64,000 bases of DNA from Desulfobacula toluolica Tol2 (GCF_000307105.1 NC_018645.1:3123501-3187500); one strand, 5' to 3'. Numbered from the stretch's first letter, positions 1-9,901 are shown. Notes: generated from the sequence alone by a model not told the origin. A program made the numbers and translations.

Positions 1-168
1 GCCGACGGCAGCTATTTGACTGGTACTGATGTCAACCAATTGATGCAGGAAATGTCTGCTTATGCAGATTCGGAAGGACTAAACTTGAATAGTTTGGATG
101 ATGTTCAACAGGATATACAGCTTATGGGAATAATTACGGAAAGCTGGCAAGAAGTGGGAGCATTTTAG
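1..168 (+). CDS. 3' end of a large protein, probably RTX/adhesin-like
   Basis: Frame 1 is open from the first base to the TAG at 166-168 and encodes about 55 residues (ADGSYLTGTDVNQLMQEMSA... ending ESWQEVGAF). The composition is acidic, with a DGSYLTG-type stretch followed by amphipathic helix. This reminds me of the C-terminal tails of large secreted calcium-binding (RTX/VCBS-type) proteins, but that is recollection and not proof. The rest of the gene lies outside the window. Only the existence of a coding 3' end is well supported; the product assignment is tentative. Confidence 0.4.
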   Translation, partial: ADGSYLTGTDVNQLMQEMSAYADSEGLNLNSLDDVQQDIQLMGIITESWQEVGAF

Positions 169-419
169 AGAAGCTTAGGGGAGGCTCAAAAATAACTTCA
201 CATAATCTGTTTCCAAAGCATTCTCTCGTCAGAAAAAGATCCTACTAAAAAAGCTTTATTTAAATCATTTCAACATCGATTAAAAATATATATAAAGCGT
301 GAAAAACTTGTATCTATAACTATAGATGAGCCTCTTATTAACCGACATTGAGCAGTTGCTTTTTTTTAAAAAAAGAATATTCTTTGCCTTGGGTTTATAA
401 TAACAACGAGAGGCTTAGA

Positions 420-861
420 ATGCTTGATATAAAACGTTTAGATCATTTTGGTTTGTTAGCCGGGACAATAAAAGATCTCAATTTGATTGAATTGATTGAT
501 AGCCATTTTAAATATGATGATCAGGAGAGTATCTCCACGGGAGAAGCCATTACCGGAATGATAATTAACGGATTGGGATTTACTCAATTGCCGATGACAT
601 TAACTCCAAAGTTTTTTGAAACAAAACCCTTGGATATCCTTTTTCGGGATGGTGTGCAAGCTTCTCACTTTAACCGGTTCAAATTGGGAAGATCGCTTGA
701 TGAGGTGCATGGATATGGCATAGAAGCTCTGTTTTCAGAAATTGCTGTCAATGTATGTGGAAAAGAAGGGGTCAAGATGAATTACAGCCATTTAGACACA
801 TCCTCTTTTTCGCTTACCGGTGAGCATCTTCCTGATTCAGATGAGCATGAAATCCGTATTA
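420..861 (+). pseudogene. IS1634-family transposase, N-terminal part
   Basis: From the ATG at 420 the frame reads MLDIKRLDHFGLLAG and continues as the N-terminal (DUF4277-like) part of IS1634-family DDE transposases, including HLDTSSFSL, where the first catalytic Asp is expected. Family members run to roughly 500 or more residues. Here the frame stops after about 147 residues, exactly where a 19-bp repeat begins at 861, so it was cut by another element. The rest of the transposase is not found downstream. Bases 170-419 hold the presumed left flank of this IS and show no gene. Confidence 0.6.
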
Positions 862-2020
862 CTCGATGATCCAGTTTTTTTATCTTACGTTTTTAAAAGC
901 ACCATTTATCAATGCTTTTGGCCTCTGTAAAACTTGATCTACTGGATCATGAAGCCTGCCAAGATACCCGTGATGCTGGCATGTTTAAAAGTCAAGTGCT
1001 AAAAACTGGATCATCGAGTTTCATATACCTGATCCAAAAATCAGCCAATGGGTCAAAGAGGATAAAAGGTTAAGGAAGGCTGGGGTTCCAAAATCAGAAC
1101 GTCCGTCAAAGCCGATAAGATCAGAAGAATATCCAACTATTTCGATGATTGCCAGAGGCCTTCTGAAAATTTTTGTGCGGAAACATCCAGAGATAAAGGT
1201 AGAAGCGGTTGTTGCAGATGCCCTGTATGGTAATGCTGAGTTCATGGATGAGGCTTCAAAAATCACAGGGAACTCCCAAGTCATCAGTCAAATAAGGCAT
1301 AACCAAAATATTTTATTCAAGGATAAAAAAAATCAGTGAAAAAATATTTTGAAAGCCGTCAACCGATTCAAAAGACAATTCATGTACGCGGCGGAAAGAA
1401 GGTCGCCGTATACATTAAAAGTGCCAGAATACATGTATGTGCCCACAAGAAAAAAAGATTTGTCATTGCTTTAAAATACGAAGGGGAAAAGGATTATCGG
1501 TACCTTGTTGCTTCGGATTTAACCTGGCGATATACTGACATAATAGATGCCGCAATGCTCAGATGGCTCGTGGAGGTTTTTATTCAAGACCATAAGGCGA
1601 ATGAAGGATGGGGAAATTTGACCAAACAACCTGATGAAGATGGGTCTTACAGAAGTTTGACCCTGAGTCTGTTGGTTGATCATTGTCTCCTGCTTCATTC
1701 AGACCAAATGGCCTCAATAAACAACAAACTGCCGGCAAAGACTGTTGGTAGCCTATGTGAAACCATCAAAATTGACAGCATCCTATCCTTTGTTGAACAA
1801 ATCATTTATAGTGATGACCCAGAATCTCATTTCAAGCAGATCTCGGTATTTTTAAAAGAGCATTTTGTAAAGTCAAACGATTCACTCAAACATATGAATC
1901 TAAAGCCTTGGGGGAAATATAAATCCTCACAGTCATTAAAATACAAAGCATTTTGTTAGCTTGAAGATAATAACTGACCGTGAAGCGCTATGTCAATTTT
2001 TAAAAACTGGATCATCGAGT
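861..2020. mobile_element. Composite IS remnant with three copies of a 19-bp terminal repeat
   Basis: ACTCGATGATCCAGTTTTT lies at 861-879. Its exact reverse complement lies at 1001-1019 and again at 2002-2020. Copies 1 and 2 bound a 159-bp piece without an evident gene (MITE-like). Copies 1 and 3 bound a 1160-bp segment containing the C-terminal half of a second transposase. The outer ends interrupt two unrelated genes: an IS1634 transposase on the left and a small protein gene on the right. The simplest reading is an IS whose left half was lost and replaced by an internally deleted copy of itself. Confidence 0.6.
1022..1959 (+). pseudogene. DDE transposase, C-terminal part, with -1 frameshift
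   Basis: Frame 2 from 1022 reads HIPDPKISQW and includes VVADALYGN, a likely second catalytic Asp block. It stops at 1337-1339. Frame 1 then continues with KKYFESRQPIQ and LTWRYTDIIDAAMLRWLVEVFIQDH, the likely Glu block, to the TAG at 1957-1959. The two frames join by a -1 shift in an A8 run at about 1325-1332, which is either a programmed slip or a mutation. The N-terminal third with the first Asp is missing. Family not certain (IS4/IS701-like fold). Confidence 0.6.
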
Positions 2021-2208
2021 ATTAGAATCAACGAAGACTTCCTATTTGTAAAAGACGACCCGTATGATATGTTTATGCTTTTAGATGCTGCCAGTGCATA
2101 TATACTTGGTTTTGTCTTTTCAAAGGTGGTTGAGGAAGCACCTAATGAGAAAAATGTTGAAAATCTTTTTTAAAAGGCATGGGCAGCTAAGCGCCAATGG
2201 ACAAAAAA
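2021..2208 (+). pseudogene. Remnant of a small protein gene cut by the IS
   Basis: Directly after the third 19-bp repeat the frame reads IRINEDFLFVKDDPYDMFMLLDAAS, then EEAPNEKNVENLF, a TAA, and in the same frame KAWAAKRQWTKKL. The residues after the TAA continue the pattern I recall from small C-terminal domains of SEC-C-associated proteins, so the TAA looks like a nonsense mutation. The 5' part was replaced by the IS end. Function unknown. Confidence 0.4.
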
Positions 2209-2256
2209 ACTTAGCGCTTTTATACATTTTTGTATCACAAAACATAGAGGTGAATC

Positions 2257-3345
2257 ATGCAAGATCAACTTGACAAGTGTACTGAATGTGGAGCCTGTGA
2301 TGAAGTTTGTCCTGTTTACAAAATAACAGGGGAACCAGTATTCTCTGCCATGAGCAGGCTTAAAACAGCTGAAATGATTTTTTACAACAAAGAGATAGAT
2401 GATGCCAGAAAAGAAAGTATTTACAATTGCCCTAAATGCATGCAGTGCGAATCAGTTTGCCCTGAAGAAATAAAAATTACCAGACTTGTTCATGAAGCAA
2501 GAGCAAATCTTGCAAACAAGGGTATCGGTCCTCTGGAAAAACATGGAATAATAATTAAAGGAATCCAGAAAAAAGACAATTCTGTTGGAGGTGATCCTGG
2601 CAAGAGACTTGATTGGCTTGATGAAGAATTTATCCAAAAAAAATCCGATACCCTTTTATATCTTGGATGCATTCCGGCATACCTTGTAAAGGATGCTGCA
2701 CATGCAACCTATCATGTATTAAAAAAACTTGATTTTAATTTTATGATGCTGGAAGAAGAGGGCTGCTGTTATACCTATCTTTATGAATCAGGAAGAACTG
2801 ATCTTGCAAAACAATATTTTGAAAAAAATGTGGAAAAATTTTCCAAACTTGGAATAAAACATATTGTTGTGCCATGCAACGGCTGTCTAAAATGCTTTAA
2901 ATATTTTTATCCTGATCTGCTGGGTAAAATGGACTTTAAAGTTTCCCATGCAGTTGAAATTATTTATGAGCTTTTGAAACAACGGCCTGAACTTTTAAAT
3001 AAAGTTGAACAAACAATCACTTACCAGGACCCATGCCGTCTTGCAAGGGGTGAAAAAATAACAGAAGAACCCAGAGAACTTTTAAAAATGTGCGGTTCAA
3101 CATTAGAAGAGGCAGAGAAAAACAGAGAAGATGCAATCTGCTGTGGAGCAGGAGCAGGTATACGGTCGGTATTTCCAAAACTCTCAATTGACATTGCGGA
3201 ATCTCTTTTAAAATCAATCAGCACAAAAGCCATTGCAACCTCATGCCCGTTTTGTACTTTTAATTTGAGTTATACTTCAGAAAAAAGAAATCTTGAAAAA
3301 GAAATCATATATTTTACTCGTATAATTCTTGATTCTCTGGAGTAA
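2257..3345 (+). CDS. Fe-S oxidoreductase, HdrD/GlpC-like, two CCG domains
   Basis: A 362-residue cytoplasmic protein. Two [4Fe-4S] ferredoxin motifs lie near the N-terminus: CTECGACDEVCP (residues 8-19) and CPKCMQCESVCP (about 58-69). Two cysteine-rich CCG-type regions follow: GCC around residue 169 with CNGCLKC near 207-213, and DPCRLARGE, AICCGAGAG and SCPFC in the last 100 residues. This order is that of HdrD- or GlpC-type subunits, which pass electrons to thiol/disulfide or quinone partners. The first CCG is degenerate (CCY). A short AGGTGA precedes the ATG at 2257. No partner dehydrogenase is adjacent, so the electron donor is unknown. Confidence 0.8.
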   Translation: MQDQLDKCTECGACDEVCPVYKITGEPVFSAMSRLKTAEMIFYNKEIDDARKESIYNCPKCMQCESVCPEEIKITRLVHEARANLANKGIGPLEKHGIIIKGIQKKDNSVGGDPGKRLDWLDEEFIQKKSDTLLYLGCIPAYLVKDAAHATYHVLKKLDFNFMMLEEEGCCYTYLYESGRTDLAKQYFEKNVEKFSKLGIKHIVVPCNGCLKCFKYFYPDLLGKMDFKVSHAVEIIYELLKQRPELLNKVEQTITYQDPCRLARGEKITEEPRELLKMCGSTLEEAEKNREDAICCGAGAGIRSVFPKLSIDIAESLLKSISTKAIATSCPFCTFNLSYTSEKRNLEKEIIYFTRIILDSLE

Positions 3346-3377
3346 CAGCCATGGGCTGACCTGGCATTTCATCCGGG

Positions 3378-3430
3378 TTTGCCCACGACAAAGGTTGAAA
3401 GTCGCTGTTTGGATTTTTGAAGACTTTCAT
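3378..3430. repeat. Intergenic palindromic repeat, copy 1
   Basis: Contains TGAAAGTC (3396-3403) and GACTTTCA (3422-3429), able to form a hairpin, followed by an A-rich tract. It sits between the convergent Fe-S protein and histidine kinase genes, where it may terminate transcription. The block starting CCCAC-ACAAA and ending TTTTTGAAGACTTTCAT is repeated with differences at 8503-8555. Confidence 0.45.
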
Positions 3431-3465
3431 AAAAAAAATAAAAAGTGTTGTTCCCGTTTCACGGT

Positions 3466-5937
3466 TCATAACCGCCGCCTCTTCACCGGCAGGCTGATGA
3501 TGAATTTCGTACCCTCGCCTGGTATGGATTCAACGCTCATTTTGCCGTTATGGTTCTCAGTTATGATGAAATAAGAAATACTCAAACCGATACCCGTGCC
3601 ACTGCCGGTGGGCTTTGTAGTAAAAAAGGGCTCAAACACACGTTTTCGGGTCTTTTGATCCATACCGGGGCCGTTGTCCTCTATCTCTATTCTCACCATT
3701 CCAGCCTCAAGTTCATGAACCAGCCGCAGCACAAAGCAAGGTGTTTTTTGCTGACTGCCATTTGAATATTCCTGCATGGCCTCTGCGCCGTTGCGCAGGA
3801 TATTGAACAAAACCTGCTGGATTTTGCCTGATTCGCAAGAAACAAGTGGCAGATCATTTTCATATTCGCGCACAATCTTGATCCGTCGAAAATCATACTT
3901 CTTTTTCAGATCATAGTCGGTCCCGGCCAACTCCACTATCTGGTCCAGCAGGTCTGCCAAATTGTAAGAAGGCCATGATGAATCGCTCTTTCGAGCAAAA
4001 AAAAGCATGTTTGAAACGATCTCCGCAGCACGGCTGCCCGATTCACGAATATTGCCCAACATATCGATGATCTTGCGTTTTTCCATGAATGTCTGAATCT
4101 CTTCCATGGTTATACCTGTTTCCTCAGCTGCCTTGACATTTGCAGGAAGGTCGCTCCTGGTCAAACGGTTGCTTAAGACTTCAGCTGTCTGCATCATGCC
4201 GGAAAGTGGATTGTTGATCTCGTGAGCCATGCCAGCAGCCAGCCCGCCCACAGAAAGCATCTTTTCCGACTGCACAATCATCTCTTCAATGCGCACTTGC
4301 TCGGTTACGTCGTCCACGCGGATCACAGTTCCCTCCACACCATTTGCAACAAGCGGATAAACCGACACATCCTCATAGCGCGTTTCGCCGTTCTCCTTCC
4401 TGACCTGTCTGGAATCAATTTGTACTTCCCGTGTCCTAATTGCCTCACGAACCCGCTCCATCTCCGAAACCAGACGCGGAAAGGCTTGTTCCAAAGAAAG
4501 GCCCAGTGCCGCATCAGAAGAAATGCCGGTTATACGCTGTGCCGCATTGTTCCATTGGGTCACCTTGCCGTCAAGATCTAAACCGACTATCACAGAAGGC
4601 ATGGAGTCGATTATATTAGAAAGATAATTGCGCAGGCATCTGAGTTCCTCCTCAGTCCGTTTACGCTCCCAAAGCATCTTGTTGGCATCTTCGGCCATCC
4701 GGTCAAGCTCATCGAATTGAACAAGATCTCTGTTAATTAATTCATAAGAAAAAGCTGCCCTGTGAAAAAACGAGCTGAACAAATTGAAATCACCCTTAAG
4801 CCTGCGGTTAAATCGGCTGAACCAGAATAGAAACAAAATTATTATACCAATGGAAATCAAGACAAAGCAGAGAGTATCCTCCTTAATATGGCTGCTTAAT
4901 TCATCTTGCATCAAGGCAATATCCTTTTCCACATCATCAAGGTACACGCCAGCGCCGACAAACCATTGCAAATCAGGAATTCCATAAATAAAAGAGACTT
5001 TAGGCGATTCCTTATCAAGTGTATTCAATTTGACAAACGAATAGTAGATATAGTCCCCTCCAGGTTTTAAAGCAATGTTGTACTCCTTATCGAAAAGGCT
5101 TTTCATCTTTTCCGGATTTTTATTGAAAACCTCCCATAATTTTTTCGTTCCGGAAAACAGATGACCTTTTGAAACCAAGACATCCCCATTCATTCTGTTA
5201 ATAAATATATATCCTTGTTCGCCAAACCTTATTCTGCTGATAGCCGAGAGCAGCGTTTCTTTTATTTGCTCCTTAACGTCATCAACATAAAGACCGGCAC
5301 CGACATACCAGTCATATGGCTCGATTTTTTTGACGAAAGTGATTTTCTCAAAATCATTCCCGGCTGCATTGGGTTTTGTCCAGTGATATGCATAAAATCC
5401 TTCACCTGATTTATTTATAATTTCGGTCATGTCTTTGCAGCCATATTGACCGCGCGTATCCGTCATATCCCAAAGATTCAATCCCTCAAACCCTGGTTTA
5501 TCACCAGACAGTATAACCATACCATCCAGATGATGAACAAAATAATAACCGATTCCGTGTTCAAACCGGATGGGTCTTAAAGCGTCTATAATCATCTGCT
5601 GAATTTCAGGTGCGGTTTTGGTGGATTTATTCTGTTGATAAATATTTTCAGCGATGGAACATGCCTCATAAACCCTTGTCTTGATCTTTGTTCTTGTCAG
5701 CGCTGTGCTTTGTTCTTTTTCATAATTAATCATATCCACAACACGCAGAACCTCCTGCTTGATGATCTGTTTCTGACGGGCAATGTAATTTGTGCGCATT
5801 TGATCAGCGCGAAAACAGCCAACACGATACGAGCCGATAACATCAATGGCAATAATACCTGCACCAGTGCCTATCAGAAAAACAATTCCCCACAACTGAA
5901 TGAATCTGGTAAAAATAGTTTTTTGTTTCATTGTCAT
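3466..5937 (-). CDS. Membrane sensor histidine kinase, double Cache, PAS
   Basis: About 823 residues from the ATG at 5937 (MTMKQ); the ATG at 5931 has better spacing from AGGAG and may be the true start. The open frame extends upstream to 6108 but has no comparable RBS. Order: TM helix (about 12-34), a long periplasmic region with two Cache-type repeats (each ending in WYVGAGLY or WFVGAGVY), TM helix, PAS domain (SVIVGLDLDGKVTQWNNAA), HisKA with phospho-acceptor MAHEINNPLSG, and HATPase_c with an N-box near NILRNGAEAM, DNGPGMD and GTGIGLS. It probably senses a small organic ligand and phosphorylates an unlinked regulator. No receiver domain or adjacent response regulator is present. Confidence 0.88.
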   Translation of the reverse strand: MTMKQKTIFTRFIQLWGIVFLIGTGAGIIAIDVIGSYRVGCFRADQMRTNYIARQKQIIKQEVLRVVDMINYEKEQSTALTRTKIKTRVYEACSIAENIYQQNKSTKTAPEIQQMIIDALRPIRFEHGIGYYFVHHLDGMVILSGDKPGFEGLNLWDMTDTRGQYGCKDMTEIINKSGEGFYAYHWTKPNAAGNDFEKITFVKKIEPYDWYVGAGLYVDDVKEQIKETLLSAISRIRFGEQGYIFINRMNGDVLVSKGHLFSGTKKLWEVFNKNPEKMKSLFDKEYNIALKPGGDYIYYSFVKLNTLDKESPKVSFIYGIPDLQWFVGAGVYLDDVEKDIALMQDELSSHIKEDTLCFVLISIGIIILFLFWFSRFNRRLKGDFNLFSSFFHRAAFSYELINRDLVQFDELDRMAEDANKMLWERKRTEEELRCLRNYLSNIIDSMPSVIVGLDLDGKVTQWNNAAQRITGISSDAALGLSLEQAFPRLVSEMERVREAIRTREVQIDSRQVRKENGETRYEDVSVYPLVANGVEGTVIRVDDVTEQVRIEEMIVQSEKMLSVGGLAAGMAHEINNPLSGMMQTAEVLSNRLTRSDLPANVKAAEETGITMEEIQTFMEKRKIIDMLGNIRESGSRAAEIVSNMLFFARKSDSSWPSYNLADLLDQIVELAGTDYDLKKKYDFRRIKIVREYENDLPLVSCESGKIQQVLFNILRNGAEAMQEYSNGSQQKTPCFVLRLVHELEAGMVRIEIEDNGPGMDQKTRKRVFEPFFTTKPTGSGTGIGLSISYFIITENHNGKMSVESIPGEGTKFIISLPVKRRRL

Positions 5938-6241
5938 GCTCCTGTCAAGGCCATAATACATACAAACAAATGCCTTATCGACTGGAATAAAGCACAATCC
6001 CATCAAATTTTCCAGAAAATTTAATATTGATACCAAAAACCGGGAGCTGTTTTTTTTGATGTGACCGGTAATTTTTAATGCTCTGCTTCCTTTTTTTGCT
6101 AAAATCAATTATGATATCGAGCTTTGGTATTTTTTGCACACCTGATTCAAACGGTTCGACTGCAATGGCATAATACTTGAGACAGATGATACAATAACGG
6201 TTAACAAGAATTTAGACGTAAAAGGAATTTCAGCAAGCTTC

Positions 6242-6529
6242 ATGAGAGAACAACAAGCCAACAACCCATTACACGGCGTGGTTCTTAAGCAGATCGTAAA
6301 CAGTCTGGTTGAACATTATGGGTGGGACGAGTTGGGCAAACGCATAAATATCCGATGTTTTATCAGCAACCCCTCATTAAAATCCAGTCTCAAGTTCCTG
6401 CGAAAAACGCCTTGGGCAAGAAAGAAAGTAGAAGACTTATATATCAACACACAACAGAGTGTTTGGAAATGCTCACACGTTTTTTCACAAAAGTACCATG
6501 CACCGACAACAGACAAACAAAAATCATAA
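6242..6529 (+). CDS. VF530-family (DUF2132) DNA-binding protein
   Basis: 95 residues. [29 protein letters not shown] and [22 protein letters not shown] match the compact helical VF530/DUF2132 family closely. The family is usually about 75-85 residues; the extra C-terminal tail here ([10 protein letters not shown]) is unconserved. The precise role of the family is not known to me beyond a reported DNA-binding fold. The stop lies only 2 nt before the next gene's ATG, so the two are probably cotranscribed and translationally coupled. The divergent histidine kinase lies upstream, with shared promoter space at 5938-6241. Confidence 0.8.
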   Translation: MREQQANNPLHGVVLKQIVNSLVEHYGWDELGKRINIRCFISNPSLKSSLKFLRKTPWARKKVEDLYINTQQSVWKCSHVFSQKYHAPTTDKQKS

Positions 6530-6531
6530 TC

Positions 6532-7191
6532 ATGGCAAAAAACAAACTTCACAGATACGAACGAGTCAAACATCTGCCCAACGTTACTTTTTCCGTATTC
6601 GGCGATTCAAGATTGCCTTGCACATACCCTTGGTATGATGAGCGTTACAAAGGTATGGAAAGGATTCTCGAACTGGGTTGCGGCAAAGGAGAGCATAGTC
6701 TTGCATTCGCCGCTGCCAATCCTTTCAAACTTTGTGTGGGAATCGACAGTAAGAGTCATCGCATATGTGTCGGCGCAGAAAAAGCAGTTGCAGAGTGCCT
6801 TGAAAATGTCCTCTTCCTTCGTGTTCGTATTGAGCGTATCAAGGAATTCTTTGCTGAAAACTCGATACACGAAATATGGCTCACCTTTCCTGACCCGCAC
6901 CTGAAGAATCGGGCAATCAAATCCAGGTTGTCCGCCCCTCTGTTTTTAGACCTGTATGCACATTTGCTCGTGCCCGGAGGTATCGTGCATTTAAAGACTG
7001 ACAGTGACGTGTTCTACGACTACACCGGAAAATCTGTTGAACAATTTGGCGGGCGGGTGGTTGCAGCGTCAGATAATATTCATGCAACAGATTGCAACCT
7101 GCCTGGTGCCCGTGACATCGTTTCCGCTTTCGAAAATACTGCCCTGTCAAAGGGATTGAACATCAAATACATGGCATTCACACTAAACTGA
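6532..7191 (+). CDS. trmB: tRNA (guanine-N7-)-methyltransferase, TrmB-like
   Basis: 219 residues from the ATG at 6532 (MAKNKLHRYE). An upstream in-frame ATG at 6322 overlaps the VF530 gene and encodes no conserved sequence, so it was rejected. SAM-binding motif I is LELGCGKGEHSLAFA, followed by VGIDSKSHRI (motif II acid), then the TrmB signature TFPDPHLKNR (WPDPW-KKRH-like) and a C-terminal LKTDSD...Y motif. It would methylate G46 of tRNA in the cytoplasm. The signature is slightly divergent (TFPDPHLKNRAIKSRL), so specificity is likely but not certain. Confidence 0.8.
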   Translation: MAKNKLHRYERVKHLPNVTFSVFGDSRLPCTYPWYDERYKGMERILELGCGKGEHSLAFAAANPFKLCVGIDSKSHRICVGAEKAVAECLENVLFLRVRIERIKEFFAENSIHEIWLTFPDPHLKNRAIKSRLSAPLFLDLYAHLLVPGGIVHLKTDSDVFYDYTGKSVEQFGGRVVAASDNIHATDCNLPGARDIVSAFENTALSKGLNIKYMAFTLN

Positions 7192-7234
7192 CAAAGTGCC
7201 AATAAAAACTTATACCGAGTATAAAAATTACCCA

Positions 7235-8419
7235 TTAATTGTCAAACCAGAAGACAGTGCGTTTGCAAAAACCCACCAGCATCAACATGACCGGAACTTC
7301 GATCAAAACCCCCACGACTGTTGCAAGTGCCGCACCGGATGAAAGACCGAACAGCATAACAGAAGTGGCAATGGCCACTTCAAAATGGTTGGATGCTCCG
7401 ATCATAGCAGCAGGAGCAGCATCTTCATATTTTAACTTTAATAGTTTGGCAGCACCATAACCAAGGGCAAAAATGAAAATGGTCTGGATAAAAAGAGGAA
7501 TGGCGATCCAAATGATTGTTAAAGGATTGGATGTAATAACCTCCCCTTTAAAGCTGAACAATAATAACAGAGTTAAAAGCAAGGCGATTATGGTGACGGG
7601 AGTTAATACCTGTAAAAATCTTTCTTTAAACCATGTTTCACCTTTGGCACCAATAATCCATTTCCTGGAAAAAAAACCTGCAACAAGGGGAAGAGCAACA
7701 TAAATGCCCACAGATAAAAGCAATGCCTGCCATGGAATCGGAAGCTTCCCTACGCCAAGCAGAAAACCGCCTAAAACACCGTATAAGACCAGCATGGCAA
7801 GAGAGTTGATGGCAACCATGACCAGAGTCAGGCCGTCATTCCCGCGAGAAAGGTATCCCCAGACCAGAACCATGGCAGTACACGGTGCGATTCCCAAGAG
7901 AATACATCCGGCAAAGTAACTTCGCCATAATGGAATCTGCAGCATTTTTATGCCTTCCTGCAAAACAACTACCCCGGCACCATGATGGGCGCCAACAGGA
8001 AGATCAAGGCCGAAAGGCAATCTGACCAGATCAACCGCATCCGATCCTATAAATGATTTGAATAAAAATCCGAGAAAAAATATTGAAATGGCATACATTG
8101 TAAACGGTTTGATGCACCAGTTGATAAAAAGTGTTAAAAAGACAGGTTTCCCGCTTTTACCCGCCTTGATGACCGAGGCAAAATCAATTTTTACCATTAT
8201 TGGATACATCATAAAAAAAAGGCACACCGCTATGGGTATGGAAACAACCGGAGCGCCCTTAACATTAATCGACATTCCATCCAGTGTTTTGGCCAAACCA
8301 GGAGCAAACTTGCCCAACAATATGCCGCCAACTATACACAAGGCGACCCAGACTGTCAGATACCGTTCAAACATACTGGTCATTTTGCGATCATTCTCTG
8401 CAATATTTTCTTTGCCCAT
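7235..8419 (-). CDS. acr3: ACR3-family arsenite efflux permease
   Basis: 394 residues with about ten hydrophobic segments. Family features include [26 protein letters not shown] (the conserved Cys of ACR3 carriers), and [17 protein letters not shown] near the C-terminus. ACR3 proteins expel As(III), sometimes Sb(III), using the proton-motive force. A roughly 20-residue insert after the third helix ([12 protein letters not shown]) occurs in some members. No arsR or arsenate reductase gene is adjacent; the 198-bp upstream gap holds a palindromic repeat but no obvious ArsR box. Start ATG at 8419 follows AAGGAG. Confidence 0.88.
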   Translation of the reverse strand: MGKENIAENDRKMTSMFERYLTVWVALCIVGGILLGKFAPGLAKTLDGMSINVKGAPVVSIPIAVCLFFMMYPIMVKIDFASVIKAGKSGKPVFLTLFINWCIKPFTMYAISIFFLGFLFKSFIGSDAVDLVRLPFGLDLPVGAHHGAGVVVLQEGIKMLQIPLWRSYFAGCILLGIAPCTAMVLVWGYLSRGNDGLTLVMVAINSLAMLVLYGVLGGFLLGVGKLPIPWQALLLSVGIYVALPLVAGFFSRKWIIGAKGETWFKERFLQVLTPVTIIALLLTLLLLFSFKGEVITSNPLTIIWIAIPLFIQTIFIFALGYGAAKLLKLKYEDAAPAAMIGASNHFEVAIATSVMLFGLSSGAALATVVGVLIEVPVMLMLVGFCKRTVFWFDN

Positions 8420-8502
8420 TTTTTATTTCTCCTTTTGTTTTCAAAAACTATCCGGAAAATCTTCAATAACGGCCTTAGGCAGACATGCTACTTCACCGTG
8501 GT

Positions 8503-8555
8503 TTTCCCACAACAAAACATGAAAATCTTTGTTGTGATTTTTTGAAGACTTTCAT
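8503..8555. repeat. Intergenic palindromic repeat, copy 2
   Basis: ACAACAAA (8509-8516) pairs with TTTGTTGT (8528-8535), and the block ends in TTGAAGACTTTCAT, as in the copy at 3378-3430. It lies upstream of the ACR3 gene and downstream of the phosphatidyltransferase gene, both on the minus strand, and could be a terminator for the latter. Confidence 0.4.
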
Positions 8556-8617
8556 ATAAAAAATATTTTGGATAAAATATTACATGCCCATTGCGAATCT
8601 AATGTGAATTATGCGGA

Positions 8618-9901
8618 TCAAGCGCGTACCCACCTCCTGCCCACAACCATATAGACAACAACAGAACCCAGGATCAGATATCCGAACATCTGGGTATTTT
8701 TTGTTTTTAAAATAAAAGAAAGCGTAACAATAACTGTTGCACTGATCATAAAAAACAAGGGTTTAGGAATCTTCTTAAGGATAACCCGGCCAAAATGGGC
8801 AAAACGAATATGACTCACCATCAAGCCGATAGAGACACAGGTAATGCCCCACAATATGCCCGGAGTTGACACAAGAGAAGCGCCAAGAACAATCAATGCT
8901 CCCGCAGGACTGGGAAGTCCGTTGAATATACCCTCGGGCAGATCGCTCCGGTTTTTATCCGTCCGAACAAACCGTATGAGACGAAATGCAACCCCGACAA
9001 CAAAAAAACCACCGACAAACCATGCTAATGAACCGCCTGTTTTTACGACCACAAAGGCCGGGGCCAGCCCAAAACTTACAAAATCGGCAATGTCATCCAT
9101 TAAAGGGCCATATTTGGTTCCACCATGTTTTAGAGCCATACGCCCATCGAACAAGTCAAACAATTGTCCGACAATGATGATACAAATTGCCCAGGCAAAA
9201 TAATGATGGTGGGTCAGGATAAGGCTGGTGACACCACAACAGAAATTAAGTGAAGAAAGAAGATCTGCATAGAGCCAGTTGGGAATAAATTTAAAGACCA
9301 CGGAAGCGGATGAAAGGATAAGACAGGCCATGAGAACCCCATCGCCAATGTTTATGATATCAGGATTTTTATCCATCAATGCACATAAAATAACAAGACC
9401 AAAACAGATGATGGCTTTTATTTTACCAAAATTATTGGCTGCCCCTGAGAATTTGATCCAAGTCAAAATCCGCCTGGCAAGAAACTGGCCCACAAATTCA
9501 ATGGCCACAAGTATCCATACCAATTCTATTGATATGATTCCTGCATAGGCAAATCCAATCAATGGCGGCAAATAAGTCAATTTGTCACACATGGGATCCA
9601 GCCATTCCCCCCAGCTGGATCCAAGATTGCATCCCCTTGCCACTACACCGTCAGCACCATCAAGGATTGCCGCAAAGGTAAATATAAAGATGGCAACAGA
9701 TTGATAAGAGGTGAAAAAGTAGAGGGCAAATCCAATGACAGCCATGGCAGTCCGCCAGTAGCAAATTGAGTTTGGATGCAACAGCCACTGGTGTGCCAGT
9801 ATATATTCCTGCATGGATTGTTTTTTAACAGCCTGAGAAAACCATAAGAAAAACGCTGTCCCAAAAGCTGCAGAAAAAACAATAACTAAAAATCTTTCCA
9901 T
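8618..9901 (-). CDS. Double-domain CDP-alcohol phosphatidyltransferase
   Basis: 427 residues, twice the usual length of about 200. The first domain has a complete CDP-alcohol phosphotransferase motif, DGADGVVARG...GEWLDPMCD, spaced as in PgsA-type enzymes. The second, more PssA-like, has DLFDGRMALKHGGTKYGPLM then DDIADFVSFGLAPA; the Arg of the DGxxAR motif is missing by a one-residue deletion. Both halves are rich in transmembrane helices. The enzyme should join CDP-diacylglycerol (or a CDP-alcohol) to an alcohol such as glycerol-3-phosphate, serine or inositol phosphate in the inner membrane. Substrates cannot be read from sequence. It stands alone, downstream of a 256-bp gap at 9902-10157 that holds only a weak GTG-started 68-codon frame. 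Confidence 0.82.
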   Translation of the reverse strand: MERFLVIVFSAAFGTAFFLWFSQAVKKQSMQEYILAHQWLLHPNSICYWRTAMAVIGFALYFFTSYQSVAIFIFTFAAILDGADGVVARGCNLGSSWGEWLDPMCDKLTYLPPLIGFAYAGIISIELVWILVAIEFVGQFLARRILTWIKFSGAANNFGKIKAIICFGLVILCALMDKNPDIINIGDGVLMACLILSSASVVFKFIPNWLYADLLSSLNFCCGVTSLILTHHHYFAWAICIIIVGQLFDLFDGRMALKHGGTKYGPLMDDIADFVSFGLAPAFVVVKTGGSLAWFVGGFFVVGVAFRLIRFVRTDKNRSDLPEGIFNGLPSPAGALIVLGASLVSTPGILWGITCVSIGLMVSHIRFAHFGRVILKKIPKPLFFMISATVIVTLSFILKTKNTQMFGYLILGSVVVYMVVGRRWVRA

